The notes beneath the pieces are model-generated. The model was not told where the DNA came from. It worked only from the letters and a program-made list of their open reading frames with translations, and made no database searches. Shown here one piece after another: positions 8,376 to 17,052 of a stretch of DNA of 64,000 nt. Origin of the DNA: CBDHGY01 sp965263325. GTDB lineage: Bacteria; Pseudomonadota; Alphaproteobacteria; Caulobacterales; Hyphomonadaceae. The translations under genes and the position numbers were made by a program. Location: contig CBDHGY010000002.1 of NCBI GenBank assembly GCA_965263325.1, forward strand, positions 1,922,001-1,986,000. Direction: 5' to 3'. Position 1 is the first letter of the stretch; each line of letters opens with the position of its first letter.

Positions 8376-9232
8376 TCTGCGGCCTCCGTCGCCGCTGTTT
8401 TACCATCTGATCGCAACCGGATTCTACGAATCCGGCGTCCATCGCTGTCAAGAATTTCGATATCAGTTCCGCACGGATGGCTGAGCACTTCGCCGCGCTC
8501 TGGAACACGCCCAGCAAGTGCAAACGCCAAGCCGCCGAGCGTGTCTATATCATCTTCGAACTCAGGAAGCGCCAAATTCACACCCGCCTCGTTTGCAAAA
8601 TCTTCGATTTCCATGCGTGCGTCTGCTTCCCAGACATTGTCTCCACAGCGCCGCAATTGAGGGGCGTTTTCATCGTGTTCGTCTTCAATGTCACCCACGA
8701 TTTCTTCGACCAGGTCTTCCAGTGAAACCAAACCATCGGTGCCACCATACTCGTCGACAACCAATGCCATGTGGATTCGGGTCGCTTGCATTTTTACGAG
8801 CAGGTCTGCCAGCTGCATTGAAGGAGGCACATATAAGATGTTTCGGCTCAACCGAGCCAATGGCTGCTTCGGAGTTTCTCCACTACGAGCAATTTCGGCA
8901 ACCAGGTCTTTGATATGCACAAAACCTACAGGATCATCCAAGGTTTCTCGGTAAACCGGCAAACGCGAATGCGCGCAATCCGCAAATAGTTTAATCACGT
9001 CGTCGAATTCTGTTTCGACCTCAACACCGACAATGTCAGCACGCGGGACCATGACATCCTCAACGCGGCTCGTCTCGAATTCTGAGATGCGTAGGCGCAT
9101 AGCTTGAGGCGTCGCAGCATCGCTACTTAGAGGATCCTCTATAGATTCGGTATCATCCGGTTTGCGAGCAAAGCCGAAGAGGCCGCGCGGGCGTTTTGTT
9201 CCATTGGTCGAAGAAGGGGGCTGATCTGTCAT
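8372..9232 (-). CDS. CorC/TlyC-like CBS-domain protein
   Basis: The 286-residue protein has two CBS domains (about 60-115, VEDVMVPRADIVGVE; and about 120-180, RIHMALVVDEYGGTDGLVSLEDLVEEI) followed by a CorC_HlyC transporter-associated domain (about 200-285, with DTLGGLAFALAGRVPERGE). There is no N-terminal DUF21 membrane domain, so it is the short soluble CorC form linked to magnesium/cobalt efflux. The label hemolysin seen in annotations is historical. It sits 14 bp after ybeY and overlaps lnt by 4 bp, forming the conserved ybeY-corC-lnt run. Confidence 0.93.
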   Translation of the reverse strand: MTDQPPSSTNGTKRPRGLFGFARKPDDTESIEDPLSSDAATPQAMRLRISEFETSRVEDVMVPRADIVGVEVETEFDDVIKLFADCAHSRLPVYRETLDDPVGFVHIKDLVAEIARSGETPKQPLARLSRNILYVPPSMQLADLLVKMQATRIHMALVVDEYGGTDGLVSLEDLVEEIVGDIEDEHDENAPQLRRCGDNVWEADARMEIEDFANEAGVNLALPEFEDDIDTLGGLAFALAGRVPERGEVLSHPCGTDIEILDSDGRRIRRIRLRSDGKTAATEAAE

Positions 9233-9246
9233 CGGGATAAGGTGAT

Positions 9247-9696
9247 TTACGCTACAGAATATGGATCAGCAATACCTATAGATGCAAGCGCGCGGCGCTC
9301 TAGAGCTTCCATTTCTTCAGCATCTTGCTCATTCACATGGTCATATCCCAGCAAATGCAGGCATCCGTGGATCACCAGATGTGACAGATGATCGGGCAAG
9401 GCCTTGCCCATCTTCTCTGCATCGGCGGCGCTTGTTTCAAAACCAATGGCGATGTCTCCCAACAATGGCGCATCCATCGCATCAGCTGGAAAAGACAGCA
9501 CATCTGTCGGCTTGTCTTTATTACGGAACTGTTCGTTCAAGCGTTGCATATCCGCATCATGGGTTAGCAGCAGTGAAACCTCGCCATCGGTATCGACAAA
9601 ACTGTCCACCGCATCAATGGCGTTTTGCAGCAAGACTTCCAAATCGTTCAACGTGCTCCAGCGATCGGAAGAAATCATGAGATCAAAACTGATCAT
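9247..9696 (-). CDS. ybeY: Endoribonuclease YbeY (16S rRNA maturation)
   Basis: The 149-residue protein carries the YbeY zinc motif HGCLHLLGYDH near residues 109-119 (three His, H-x3-H-x5-H). Upstream segments TDVLSFP and LGDIAIG are also family-typical. YbeY acts in 16S rRNA 3'-end processing and ribosome quality control. Its start overlaps the phoH stop by 4 bp, as is usual for this pair, and corC follows. Length and key residues are normal. Confidence 0.96.
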   Translation of the reverse strand: MISFDLMISSDRWSTLNDLEVLLQNAIDAVDSFVDTDGEVSLLLTHDADMQRLNEQFRNKDKPTDVLSFPADAMDAPLLGDIAIGFETSAADAEKMGKALPDHLSHLVIHGCLHLLGYDHVNEQDAEEMEALERRALASIGIADPYSVA

Positions 9697-10670
9697 GGGG
9701 TCGCTTTTGCATCAGCGTCATAAGCGTTAATGATCCGGCTCACGAGCGCATGGCGGACGACGTCTGCTGCAGTGAGCGGACAAACACTCACACCCTCCAC
9801 ATCGCCAAGGATCCGCAAGGCGTGGGCGAGGCCCGACGGCTGCCCTGATGGTAAATCTACTTGTCCAGGGTCACCCGTCACGACCATCCGGCTATTACGT
9901 CCAAGACGCGTAAGGACCATTTTCATCTGCTGGATTGTCATGTTCTGGGCTTCATCAACGATGACGAATGCTTTTTTCAAAGTGCGCCCGCGCATGAATG
10001 CGATGGGTGCCACTTCAATCTCGCCGCGCGCCATGCGCCGCTCCATTTGTTCTTGGCCCATAAACTCGCGCAACGCATCCCAGATCGGCAACATGTAGGG
10101 ATCAACTTTTTCTTCGAGCGTGCCCGGAAGGAAACCGAGCTTCTCACCAGCTTCGATGGCTGGGCGCGTTACGATCAGGCGTTCACGCGCACCAGATAAT
10201 AATTCTGAAACGCCCGCTGCAACCGCAAGATAGGTTTTGCCTGTGCCGGCCGGGCCCGTACCGAATACGAGCCCGTTATTCATATCGGTAAGCCGAGACA
10301 AATACCTTGCCTGTCCGCGTGTTTTGGCGGTGATCGATTTTTTTAAACCCCGGAGCGCGTTGTCAAAAGCGCCATCAGGTGCACTCGCCGCTTCGACTGC
10401 ACCTTCGACTTCGAGCTCGCTCATAACCGCACCTTTTTGTATGCGTTTTTCAAGCTCTGCGAGCGCTGCTTCTGCGATGGATACGCCTTCCGCTTTGCCA
10501 GCCAGGGAGATGCCCCCGCCTTGGCTCTCCGCGCGCAAATCGTAAACTTCCAGCATCGATTCAAGCATTTGCAGATAGCGGTGATTGGGGCCACATAATT
10601 CGAGCAAACGATCAGATGTTCCAGGCTCGTAAACGCGGCTTGTCACTGCGCCTGTCTTTTTTCCACTCAA
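9693..10670 (-). CDS. phoH: PhoH-like ATPase
   Basis: The 325-residue protein has an N-terminal KH-like region (about 20-80) and a P-loop ATPase domain with Walker A GTGPAGTGKTYLAVA (about 136-150) and Walker B FVIVDEAQN. It ends with RMVVTGDPGQVDLP and a C-terminal PhoH signature. The family is linked to RNA metabolism and YbeY, but its exact biochemical role is not established. It overlaps both neighbours by 4 bp (miaB upstream at 10667, ybeY downstream at 9693), which points to one translationally coupled operon. Confidence 0.95.
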   Translation of the reverse strand: MSGKKTGAVTSRVYEPGTSDRLLELCGPNHRYLQMLESMLEVYDLRAESQGGGISLAGKAEGVSIAEAALAELEKRIQKGAVMSELEVEGAVEAASAPDGAFDNALRGLKKSITAKTRGQARYLSRLTDMNNGLVFGTGPAGTGKTYLAVAAGVSELLSGARERLIVTRPAIEAGEKLGFLPGTLEEKVDPYMLPIWDALREFMGQEQMERRMARGEIEVAPIAFMRGRTLKKAFVIVDEAQNMTIQQMKMVLTRLGRNSRMVVTGDPGQVDLPSGQPSGLAHALRILGDVEGVSVCPLTAADVVRHALVSRIINAYDADAKATP

Positions 10671-12034
10671 ACTGCCGCCTCCGAAACGCGCACAAGTTCA
10701 CCTTCAAGTGAGTTCAAAGTTGCACCAACAATCTTTAAATCAACGATCTGTCCGGCAAGCGTTTCCGATCCCTCGAAATACACGCCTTGCATATAAGGGC
10801 TGCGTCCTTTCATTTGACCGGGATTACGACCCTTCTCGGTGACCAGCACCGGCAGGGTCTCACCCACCTTGGACGCATTGAATTCGCGCTGCTGCTGTTT
10901 GTGAAGCGCTTGTAATCGTTGAAGCCGCTCGTCGGCCACTGCCGGATCAACCTGTCCAAACATTTCCGATGCCGGTGTTCCCGGACGTTTGGAATATTTG
11001 AAAGAATAACAAAGCGCGTATCCTACCTCTTTGACGAGATCCATCGTGTCTTCAAAGTCCTTGTCACTTTCGCCTGGAAAACCAACGATGAAGTCCGAAG
11101 CCATCGCAATATCGGGGCGCGCCTCGCGAACGCGCCGGATAATATCGAGATAGTGCTCACGCGTATGACCTCGGTTCATTGCCTTCAGAATGTTATTTGA
11201 ACCAGACTGAACCGGCAGATGCAGGAACGGCATCATCGCTTCTGTGTCGCCATGAGCAGTGATAAGATCATCATCCATGTCTCGAGGATGGGAGGTCGAG
11301 TAGCGAATGCGATCTATCCCGCCAATCTTGGCGACATGACGCACAAGCTGGCCAAGCGTCCACTCTTCTTGATCACCGGATGCCTTTGGCGCGGCTCCAT
11401 GAAACGCATTCACATTCTGACCGAGGAGCATCACATCGCGCACACCTTTGCTGGCAAGGTCGCGAGCCTCAAAGATGATATCATCAACGGGTCGTGATAT
11501 CTCTGCACCGCGCGTGTACGGCACCACGCAGAACGTGCAGAATTTATCGCAACCTTCCTGCACAGAGAGAAATGCCATCGGCCCGCTGACGTCTCTCGCC
11601 TTCGGCAGAGCGTCGAATTTTTCTTGCGTATCAAATTCCGTTTCAAGGCGCTCGCCCGTTGAGCGGTGCACACGAGCAATCATCTCCGGCAGTTTGTGAT
11701 AAGCCTGCGGCCCCAGAACAAGATCCACCGCTGGTTGGCGGCGTATAATTTCTGCACCCTCCGCCTGTGCGACGCAGCCCGCCACAGCGATCGTCATCTT
11801 GCCGCCGGATTTTTCCTTGAGTTTCTTGATCTGACCGAGCTCAGAGTAAACTTTCTCCGTGGCTTTCTCGCGTATATGGCAAGTGTTCAGAACGACAAGA
11901 TCGGCATCGTCAGGTGTGTCAGCGCTGCCATAACCAAGCGGACGGAGAATTTCCGTCATACGCTCAGAATCATAGACATTCATCTGGCACCCATACGTCT
12001 TGATATACAGGCGCTTAGTCGGTGTTGTGTTCAT
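10667..12034 (-). CDS. miaB: tRNA-2-methylthio-N6-dimethylallyladenosine synthase MiaB
   Basis: The 455-residue radical-SAM methylthiotransferase converts i6A37 to ms2i6A37 in tRNA. The N-terminal UPF0004 domain holds the auxiliary cluster cysteines (C16 in YGCQMN, C52 in NTCHIRE, C87 in AGCVAQ). The radical-SAM core has C162/C166/C169 (CDKFCTFC). A C-terminal TRAM domain (~390-450) completes the family layout. It heads the miaB-phoH-ybeY-corC-lnt run and overlaps phoH by 4 bp. All six cluster cysteines are present, so it should be active. Confidence 0.97.
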   Translation of the reverse strand: MNTTPTKRLYIKTYGCQMNVYDSERMTEILRPLGYGSADTPDDADLVVLNTCHIREKATEKVYSELGQIKKLKEKSGGKMTIAVAGCVAQAEGAEIIRRQPAVDLVLGPQAYHKLPEMIARVHRSTGERLETEFDTQEKFDALPKARDVSGPMAFLSVQEGCDKFCTFCVVPYTRGAEISRPVDDIIFEARDLASKGVRDVMLLGQNVNAFHGAAPKASGDQEEWTLGQLVRHVAKIGGIDRIRYSTSHPRDMDDDLITAHGDTEAMMPFLHLPVQSGSNNILKAMNRGHTREHYLDIIRRVREARPDIAMASDFIVGFPGESDKDFEDTMDLVKEVGYALCYSFKYSKRPGTPASEMFGQVDPAVADERLQRLQALHKQQQREFNASKVGETLPVLVTEKGRNPGQMKGRSPYMQGVYFEGSETLAGQIVDLKIVGATLNSLEGELVRVSEAAV

Positions 12035-12081
12035 CGCCGGGCTTATGACCTAAATGCCGGCGAAATTCCAGTAGGTTTAAG

Positions 12082-13110
12082 CTATTCTGTTGTTGTTGCC
12101 GGAAGCAATTGTGATGCAATGTCTGAACCTGTTCCTTCAAGCTTTGCTGGCTGCCTAAGCTCCGCCAGAAATGCTCTCACATCTTTAATTGTTTGCCCGG
12201 TCAATTCTTCCTGAGGTAGATGGCCAATGTTCTCGTAAATGATGGTTTTCGCACCTGCGATCGTTTCACCAAATTTGCGCCCGCCCTCGACCGGAACCAA
12301 ATTGTCCTGATCGCCGTGAAGGATCAGGCTAGGCACGCTGATCTGCGCCATAAGCTGTTCTGTGGCATTTCGGCGAGCTTTTGAATTGCTCATCATTTCT
12401 AGAATAACCGCGCGCCTGCCCGGCGCCCGAGACAAAAAAGTGTAGCGCGTTACCATTTCGTCGGTGACGAAGCCCTCGTCCACAAAGCTATCCTTCAACC
12501 CGCCCCGGACGAGCATCGTCATATCCAGATCTTTTAGGACTGCGCGGGCAAAACGGTTTGCAAGTAGTTTGAATATGAGCGGCTCGCTTGAAGCTTGGTC
12601 GCCGGTTTCTGGCCAGCCTGACGCGCCGACAAGAATAACGCCCTCCAACTTCTCAGGGTGTTCGAGCGCGAACTCCCAAGCCGCATTTCCGCCCATGGAG
12701 CTTCCAGCCAAAACGAATTGATCTGCGCCCAAGAGGTCCGTCAGCTCATCGATGACGTTCACGTAATTATCCATCGTGACTGAATAATCTTCCGGCGTTC
12801 TGGTCAGACCATGCGCTGGCAGATCAAGGCTAATCACACGGTGATCTTTCTTTAGATCGAGAACCCAGCCCTCCCACGTATGCAGCGATGCGGAAAATCC
12901 GTGAACCAGGACAATTGTTGGCCCATCAATCAGGCCTTCGTCTCGAAAGTGCACGCGAACGTCGTCGCCAAGCGTGACAAACTGCGATGCCTCATTCGCA
13001 TAGGTCGCCTCAAGCGACGCATACGGAATATCCGATCGCTTTAACGCCAGCCACCCAACGGCTAAAACAGCGACAACAATCGCCAGGAACCCTGCGAGCC
13101 TTTTGAACAC
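12082..13110 (-). CDS. Membrane-anchored alpha/beta hydrolase
   Basis: The 342-residue protein starts with one hydrophobic helix (LAGFLAIVVAVLAVGWLAL, about 5-23), so it is anchored or exported. An alpha/beta hydrolase fold follows: oxyanion-region LVHGFSASLHTW, nucleophile elbow AGSSMGGNA (Ser), acid LHGDQDNLVP (Asp) and catalytic IGHLPQEE (His). The cap-like insert and overall pattern resemble epoxide-hydrolase/haloalkane-type or lipase-type members. Substrate cannot be read from sequence. It lies 47 bp from the miaB start on the same strand, probably a separate transcription unit. Confidence 0.88.
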   Translation of the reverse strand: MFKRLAGFLAIVVAVLAVGWLALKRSDIPYASLEATYANEASQFVTLGDDVRVHFRDEGLIDGPTIVLVHGFSASLHTWEGWVLDLKKDHRVISLDLPAHGLTRTPEDYSVTMDNYVNVIDELTDLLGADQFVLAGSSMGGNAAWEFALEHPEKLEGVILVGASGWPETGDQASSEPLIFKLLANRFARAVLKDLDMTMLVRGGLKDSFVDEGFVTDEMVTRYTFLSRAPGRRAVILEMMSNSKARRNATEQLMAQISVPSLILHGDQDNLVPVEGGRKFGETIAGAKTIIYENIGHLPQEELTGQTIKDVRAFLAELRQPAKLEGTGSDIASQLLPATTTE

Positions 13111-13199
13111 GGAACTGCCCTCTCGTGTCAGAATTGACCTATGTATTGTGCGTCAGTTGGTGTCTCTTTGTCAAAGCGGCGCAAGCAGGTGATCTGCAA

Positions 13200-13940
13200 T
13201 TACCCGCCGCAAACACGACAGGCCGGGTCTTTTCGTAGCTTTATCAAACGGCTGTCGCCGCGCAGCGCCTCGAACAACCACAGCTTTCCGATCAGTGTCT
13301 CGCCTGCCCCAGTTATGAGCTTTATAGTTTCGAGCGCCATGCGCGCCCCGACCATTCCTGTGACGGGGCCAACCACACCCACTTCGTCACAGTGTTCGGC
13401 CTCCGGCGGTTCCTCAGGCACCCAACAGCGATAGCACGGCGCATCATCATTCAACCCGCTCGCAAAAACGCTGGACTGACCTGACCAACGCGCAGCCGCG
13501 CCATGAATGAGCGCACGACCTGAACCATGGGCGAGCGCATTCAGGGAAAAGCGGGTTGCGTAATTGTCGGTCGCGTCGATGAGGATGTCACCTCTTACGG
13601 CAACACCCGGCTCAAATTTTTGTGGCTGAACAATCGTTTCGATGCTCGGGTTCAGCGCTCGAAGTCTTGCGGCGAGCGTTTCCGATTTCATGTCTCCAAT
13701 GTCAGCTTCGGTATATTGGACCTGACGCTGCAAGTTTGAACGATCGACAACATCATCGTCCCAGATCTCAATTTGTCCAACACCTGCCGCCCCGAGATAA
13801 AGCGCGCATGGTCCGCCGAGAGCACCTGCGCCAATGATCGAGACGCTGGCACTTTGCAGCTTTGAAACGCCAGGCCCGCCAATCTCCTTTAAAAGGATAT
13901 GTCGCATGTGACGCTCAAGATCTTCTTTGGAGAGGCTCAT
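13200..13940 (-). CDS. moeB: MoeB/ThiF-family adenylyltransferase
   Basis: The 246-residue protein is an E1-like enzyme that adenylates the C-terminal glycine of a sulfur-carrier protein (MoaD or ThiS type). Signs are RHMRHILLKEIGG, the nucleotide loop IIGAGALGGP, the NLQRQVQY arginine motif, DATDNYATR, and two zinc CxxC pairs (CYRC and CRVCGG at the C-terminus). It lacks the rhodanese domain of some MoeB/MoeZ proteins. No molybdopterin or thiamine gene is adjacent, so which carrier it serves is open and the symbol is provisional. A strong hairpin separates it from the UrcA gene upstream. Confidence 0.88.
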   Translation of the reverse strand: MSLSKEDLERHMRHILLKEIGGPGVSKLQSASVSIIGAGALGGPCALYLGAAGVGQIEIWDDDVVDRSNLQRQVQYTEADIGDMKSETLAARLRALNPSIETIVQPQKFEPGVAVRGDILIDATDNYATRFSLNALAHGSGRALIHGAAARWSGQSSVFASGLNDDAPCYRCWVPEEPPEAEHCDEVGVVGPVTGMVGARMALETIKLITGAGETLIGKLWLFEALRGDSRLIKLRKDPACRVCGG

Positions 13941-13987
13941 AACTCCCTATTTGGCGAGCATGCGAGGGAATAGCAAACGTGAACAGA

Positions 13988-14018
13988 CATCGCCTCGCTG
14001 AGGGGAAGCGAGGCGATG
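13988..14018 (-). terminator. Stem-loop terminator after the first UrcA gene
   Basis: A perfect 12-bp stem (CATCGCCTCGCT at 13988-13999 against AGCGAGGCGATG at 14007-14018) with a 7-nt loop lies 19 nt beyond the stop of the UrcA gene on the minus strand. It is followed by TCTGTTC, a weak U-tract. It probably ends that transcript before moeB. Confidence 0.65.
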
Positions 14019-14037
14019 CAGAAAGTGAGACAGATTC

Positions 14038-14361
14038 TTAGCTGGACTTTACGTCGCGATGATGCGCGGTGAGCTCATCATGACCGATCTTGCGGATCGT
14101 ATTTTCCATCGCGACGGTCGTACAGTTTCGAACCGCCAACACTTTCCTTAGTGGATTGAAGCCTTCGTTTTCCGTTTCGCAGCGCTCTGATATCTGTTTA
14201 CGAATGCCATCATATTCGCTTGCCAATCTTGTGCGATCATCAAGCGCTGAGCGATCGAAAGATACTTCAAATTCGAATTGATTGGATTGAATGGCTCCGG
14301 CAAGCGCGGGCATTGAAAGCAGCCCAGCGGCGAGGGCTATAACGGTAAGAGGGCGTTTCAT
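14038..14361 (-). CDS. UrcA-like secreted small protein (first of three)
   Basis: The 107-residue protein has a clear signal peptide (MKRPLTVIALAAGLLSMPALAGA). The mature part follows the UrcA pattern: a beta strand (FEFEVSFDRSAL), a helix, and two cysteines 18 residues apart (SERC, then RNC) that could form a disulfide, ending in a helix. UrcA proteins are small secreted or periplasmic proteins of unknown function, common in Hyphomonadaceae and sphingomonads. The match is by motif only. It stands alone, with a terminator after it and a 170-bp AT-rich divergent region before it. Confidence 0.65.
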   Translation of the reverse strand: MKRPLTVIALAAGLLSMPALAGAIQSNQFEFEVSFDRSALDDRTRLASEYDGIRKQISERCETENEGFNPLRKVLAVRNCTTVAMENTIRKIGHDELTAHHRDVKSS

Positions 14362-14534
14362 ATGAATTTCTCCTGTGAGGGGCTAGGTCGCGCACGCGAC
14401 AAATGTAACATTCCATATTCTTGATCGCTACGCAACAGAATTTTATTGAATTACAATAATTTTAATTTACATTTGTAGCGCGCGTAAAGTGGGTTACTCG
14501 CCTTCCGGGGCAACACAAGCTAACACTCGGCGAT

Positions 14535-15872
14535 ATGACTGCGCTTTCACACGATGACATTTATGCTGCTCCTGCGAACTGGGTCGAGGAAGGCGCAGGC
14601 GCACAAGGAAACCTCTTCCTGACGGGCCGCGCCGGCACCGGTAAAACCACGCTTCTGAGACGCTTTCTGCAAAGCGCGGGTGAGACAGCCATTGTGCTAG
14701 CACCAACGGGAGTTGCTGCCGTCAATGTTGGCGGCCAAACACTTCACTCATTTTTTAAGCTCCCGCCGCGCCTGATTGAACCGGCTGATATTCGCAGGCT
14801 ACGGTCTACGCGGCTGATGAAAGCAGTCAAAACGATCATCATAGATGAGATCTCAATGGTGCGGGCCGACATGCTGGACGCAATCGATAAGAGCCTGAAA
14901 CTCAACCGCGCCAGCAAGCGTCCCTTCGGCGGAGCGCGGATGATCTTATCTGGTGACCTGCACCAGCTGCCACCTGTTGTACGCGGCGAGGAAGCTGAAA
15001 TCCTGCGCGAGCGATATGGCGGAGCTTACTTTTTCAACGCTCCAGCGTTCAGAGAAGCCGAGTTTGCGTTGCTGGCGCTAAAACACATTTTTCGGCAGGA
15101 AGATCCGAAGTTCCAAGCACTGCTAGGGGCCATGCGCCAAGGCAAGCTTACGGCAATGGATGCCAACGTATTAGAGAATTGCCTTTCAGATCGCTCTGCT
15201 ATTGATGCGAGCGAAACACACATTGTGCTGACGCCTAATAATGCCAACGCTAATAAAATCAACATTGCTCGGCTGAACGAGCTGACCAGCGAAGAACGCA
15301 TTTTTGAAGCCGATATCCAAGGCCAGTTTGAAGAAAAAACCTATCCCACAGAGGCAGAACTCGAACTAAAAATTGGTGCGCGCGTCATGATGCTTCGTAA
15401 TGACCCCGAAGGACGTTGGGTTAATGGTACAATCGGCACTGTCGAGGGTTTTGATGGCGATGCAGTCATGGTGTCCATAGAAGGTGATGTTTACGGCATC
15501 GAGCAAGCTGCCTGGGAAAAGTATCGTTATGACCTCGACAAGGAAACCAAGAAGGTGAGACGCGAAGTCGTGGGTACCTTTAAGCAAGTCCCGCTTCGCC
15601 TCGCTTACGCAATCACTATTCACAAAGCGCAAGGGCTAACTCTCGAAAACGTTTACATCGACTTTGATCGCGGAATGTTTGCACACGGACAAGCTTATGT
15701 CGCTTTCTCTCGCGCCAGATCATTAGATGGATTGGAAATTTCTCGCATGCCGCGGCCGCGAGACATGGTTATGGATCGCTCCGCATTTGCTTTCGGCGCG
15801 CTGGAAACGCTAGAAAACACCGACGCATACTTGCTTGCCAAGTTCGCCAAGGATGAGGATGCATTATTGTGA
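14535..15872 (+). CDS. PIF1/RecD-like superfamily 1B DNA helicase
   Basis: The 445-residue protein has the SF1 helicase motifs in order: Walker A FLTGRAGTGKTTLLRR (about 28-43), VLAPTGVAAVNVGGQTLHSFF (Ia), IIIDEISMVRADMLD (II, DE box), LSGDLHQLPPV (III) and, near the C-terminus, AITIHKAQGLTLENVYID with AYVAFSRARSLDGL (V/VI). This pattern is that of PIF1-like 5'-3' helicases, more often annotated as AAA family ATPase in bacteria. It stands alone on the plus strand with its start 173 bp from the divergent UrcA gene. Its cellular DNA target is unknown. Confidence 0.88.
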   Translation: MTALSHDDIYAAPANWVEEGAGAQGNLFLTGRAGTGKTTLLRRFLQSAGETAIVLAPTGVAAVNVGGQTLHSFFKLPPRLIEPADIRRLRSTRLMKAVKTIIIDEISMVRADMLDAIDKSLKLNRASKRPFGGARMILSGDLHQLPPVVRGEEAEILRERYGGAYFFNAPAFREAEFALLALKHIFRQEDPKFQALLGAMRQGKLTAMDANVLENCLSDRSAIDASETHIVLTPNNANANKINIARLNELTSEERIFEADIQGQFEEKTYPTEAELELKIGARVMMLRNDPEGRWVNGTIGTVEGFDGDAVMVSIEGDVYGIEQAAWEKYRYDLDKETKKVRREVVGTFKQVPLRLAYAITIHKAQGLTLENVYIDFDRGMFAHGQAYVAFSRARSLDGLEISRMPRPRDMVMDRSAFAFGALETLENTDAYLLAKFAKDEDALL

Positions 15873-15894
15873 TCTGATCACTATGGAGGTTACC

Positions 15895-16110
15895 ATGAAA
15901 ACCTATCTCACCTGGCTCACACGATTGTTAGTCCTTCTGACAATGATCTGCGCGGTCGCCGCCATCTTTATGTATCTTGGTCTTAGCCCGGACGGTCATG
16001 ACGGCGCTGGCGCAATAGCCATTTTATATTCAGCAGTCCTCGGGATGTTTGGGTTTGGGATATCTGCGTTTGCGGCTTACTTTATTGCGCGAAATGTCAG
16101 TGATTCCTGA
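15895..16110 (+). CDS. Small two-helix membrane protein, unknown
   Basis: From the ATG at 15895 the product is 71 residues with two hydrophobic helices (about 10-29 LLVLLTMICAVAAIFMYLGL and 38-63 AGAIAILYSAVLGMFGFGI). They are joined by a short acidic/Gly loop (SPDGHDGAG). The start is set by a GGAGG site 6 nt upstream; a longer open frame overlapping the helicase gene is disfavoured. It begins 22 bp after the helicase stop and could be co-transcribed. I do not recognise a family. Confidence 0.65.
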   Translation: MKTYLTWLTRLLVLLTMICAVAAIFMYLGLSPDGHDGAGAIAILYSAVLGMFGFGISAFAAYFIARNVSDS

Positions 16111-16179
16111 TACCTATTTAATTGACTTTGGCACCAACGCACCATTAACCGAGCCAATCACCAGAACGAGGGCAATCAA

Positions 16180-16707
16180 TTGAGCGGACCGCACGAGCAC
16201 CACACACCTCAGCCTTCCTATACGAAAGAAGAGCTTCTCGAGTCCGGCGCTGGAACGCTATTTGGCCCGGGCAATGCGCAATTACCGACGCCGCCTATGC
16301 TCATGATGGATCGAATCACCGAGATCACTTTGGATGGCGGTGAGTTCGGTAAAGGCAGTGTGGTCGGTGAATTTGATATCGATCCGGACCTTTGGTTCTT
16401 TCAGTGCCACTTCCCGGGAGACCCCGTAATGCCTGGATGCCTTGGTTTGGACGCCATGTGGCAAGCCGTCGGATATTGGCTTGGGTGGTCAGGGTCACCC
16501 GGAAAAGGCCGAGCACTCGGCGTTGGAGAGGTGCGCTTTACGGGAGAAATTACCCCTGAAACCAAGCTTGTAAGGTATGTCATCGATATCCGCCGCGTGC
16601 GCCGCGGGAAGCTGGTTTTGGGCATTGCAAATGGTCAAGTTTTCGCGGATGAAACCCTGATTTACACAGCGAAAGATATGCGCGTAGGCCTTGTTGAAAA
16701 GGGATAA
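16180..16707 (+). CDS. fabA: 3-hydroxydecanoyl-ACP dehydratase/isomerase FabA
   Basis: The 175-residue hot-dog-fold enzyme dehydrates 3-hydroxyacyl-ACP and isomerises trans-2- to cis-3-decenoyl-ACP, the branch point of anaerobic-type unsaturated fatty acid synthesis. The catalytic His (about 77, CHFPGDPVMPG) and Asp (about 91, LGLDAMWQ) are present. The likely start is TTG at 16180, preceded by GAGGG; no ATG gives the right N-terminus. fabB and fabI, its usual partners in alphaproteobacteria, are not adjacent. A 7-bp hairpin without U-tract (16723-16745) follows the stop. Confidence 0.93.
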   Translation: MSGPHEHHTPQPSYTKEELLESGAGTLFGPGNAQLPTPPMLMMDRITEITLDGGEFGKGSVVGEFDIDPDLWFFQCHFPGDPVMPGCLGLDAMWQAVGYWLGWSGSPGKGRALGVGEVRFTGEITPETKLVRYVIDIRRVRRGKLVLGIANGQVFADETLIYTAKDMRVGLVEKG

Positions 16708-17052
16708 GTGTATAGCCACAAACTCAGTCTCTCAAATGGACTGAGGACTTAGATCGCCTTTATCTATTAAGGTTTGTTAAGATCCTCATGCCTTTCCGTA
16801 AGGCGCAATTGCACAAACTGAGTGCAAAAAGGCGGCGCATAGCTGCCATGCTTAACGTCCTAGATCTCGCGGGTTGCCTTTCTTGCAGATTGTAGTATTT
16901 GCTGCACTGCAACATGAGCTCTGATGGGTGCCCGGTGGCCAACTTTGCACGAGGTGTAAAGTTTCGGAAATCCAGCAATCGGCGCAAAATTGTTGTGGGA
17001 GGAGTGAATGTCGGACCCAGTGTCCGAACCTAACTCTGAAGGACGAATAGTC
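16708..17052. other. Intergenic region between fabA and the second UrcA gene
   Basis: This 345-bp stretch has no supportable gene. It contains a stem CTCAGTC/GACTGAG (16723-16745) without a T-run and a small hairpin TCGGAC/GTCCGA near 17010-17027. A strong GGGAGGAG site sits just before an ATG at 17008 that is in frame with the UrcA gene. I see no convincing promoter. Confidence 0.5.
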
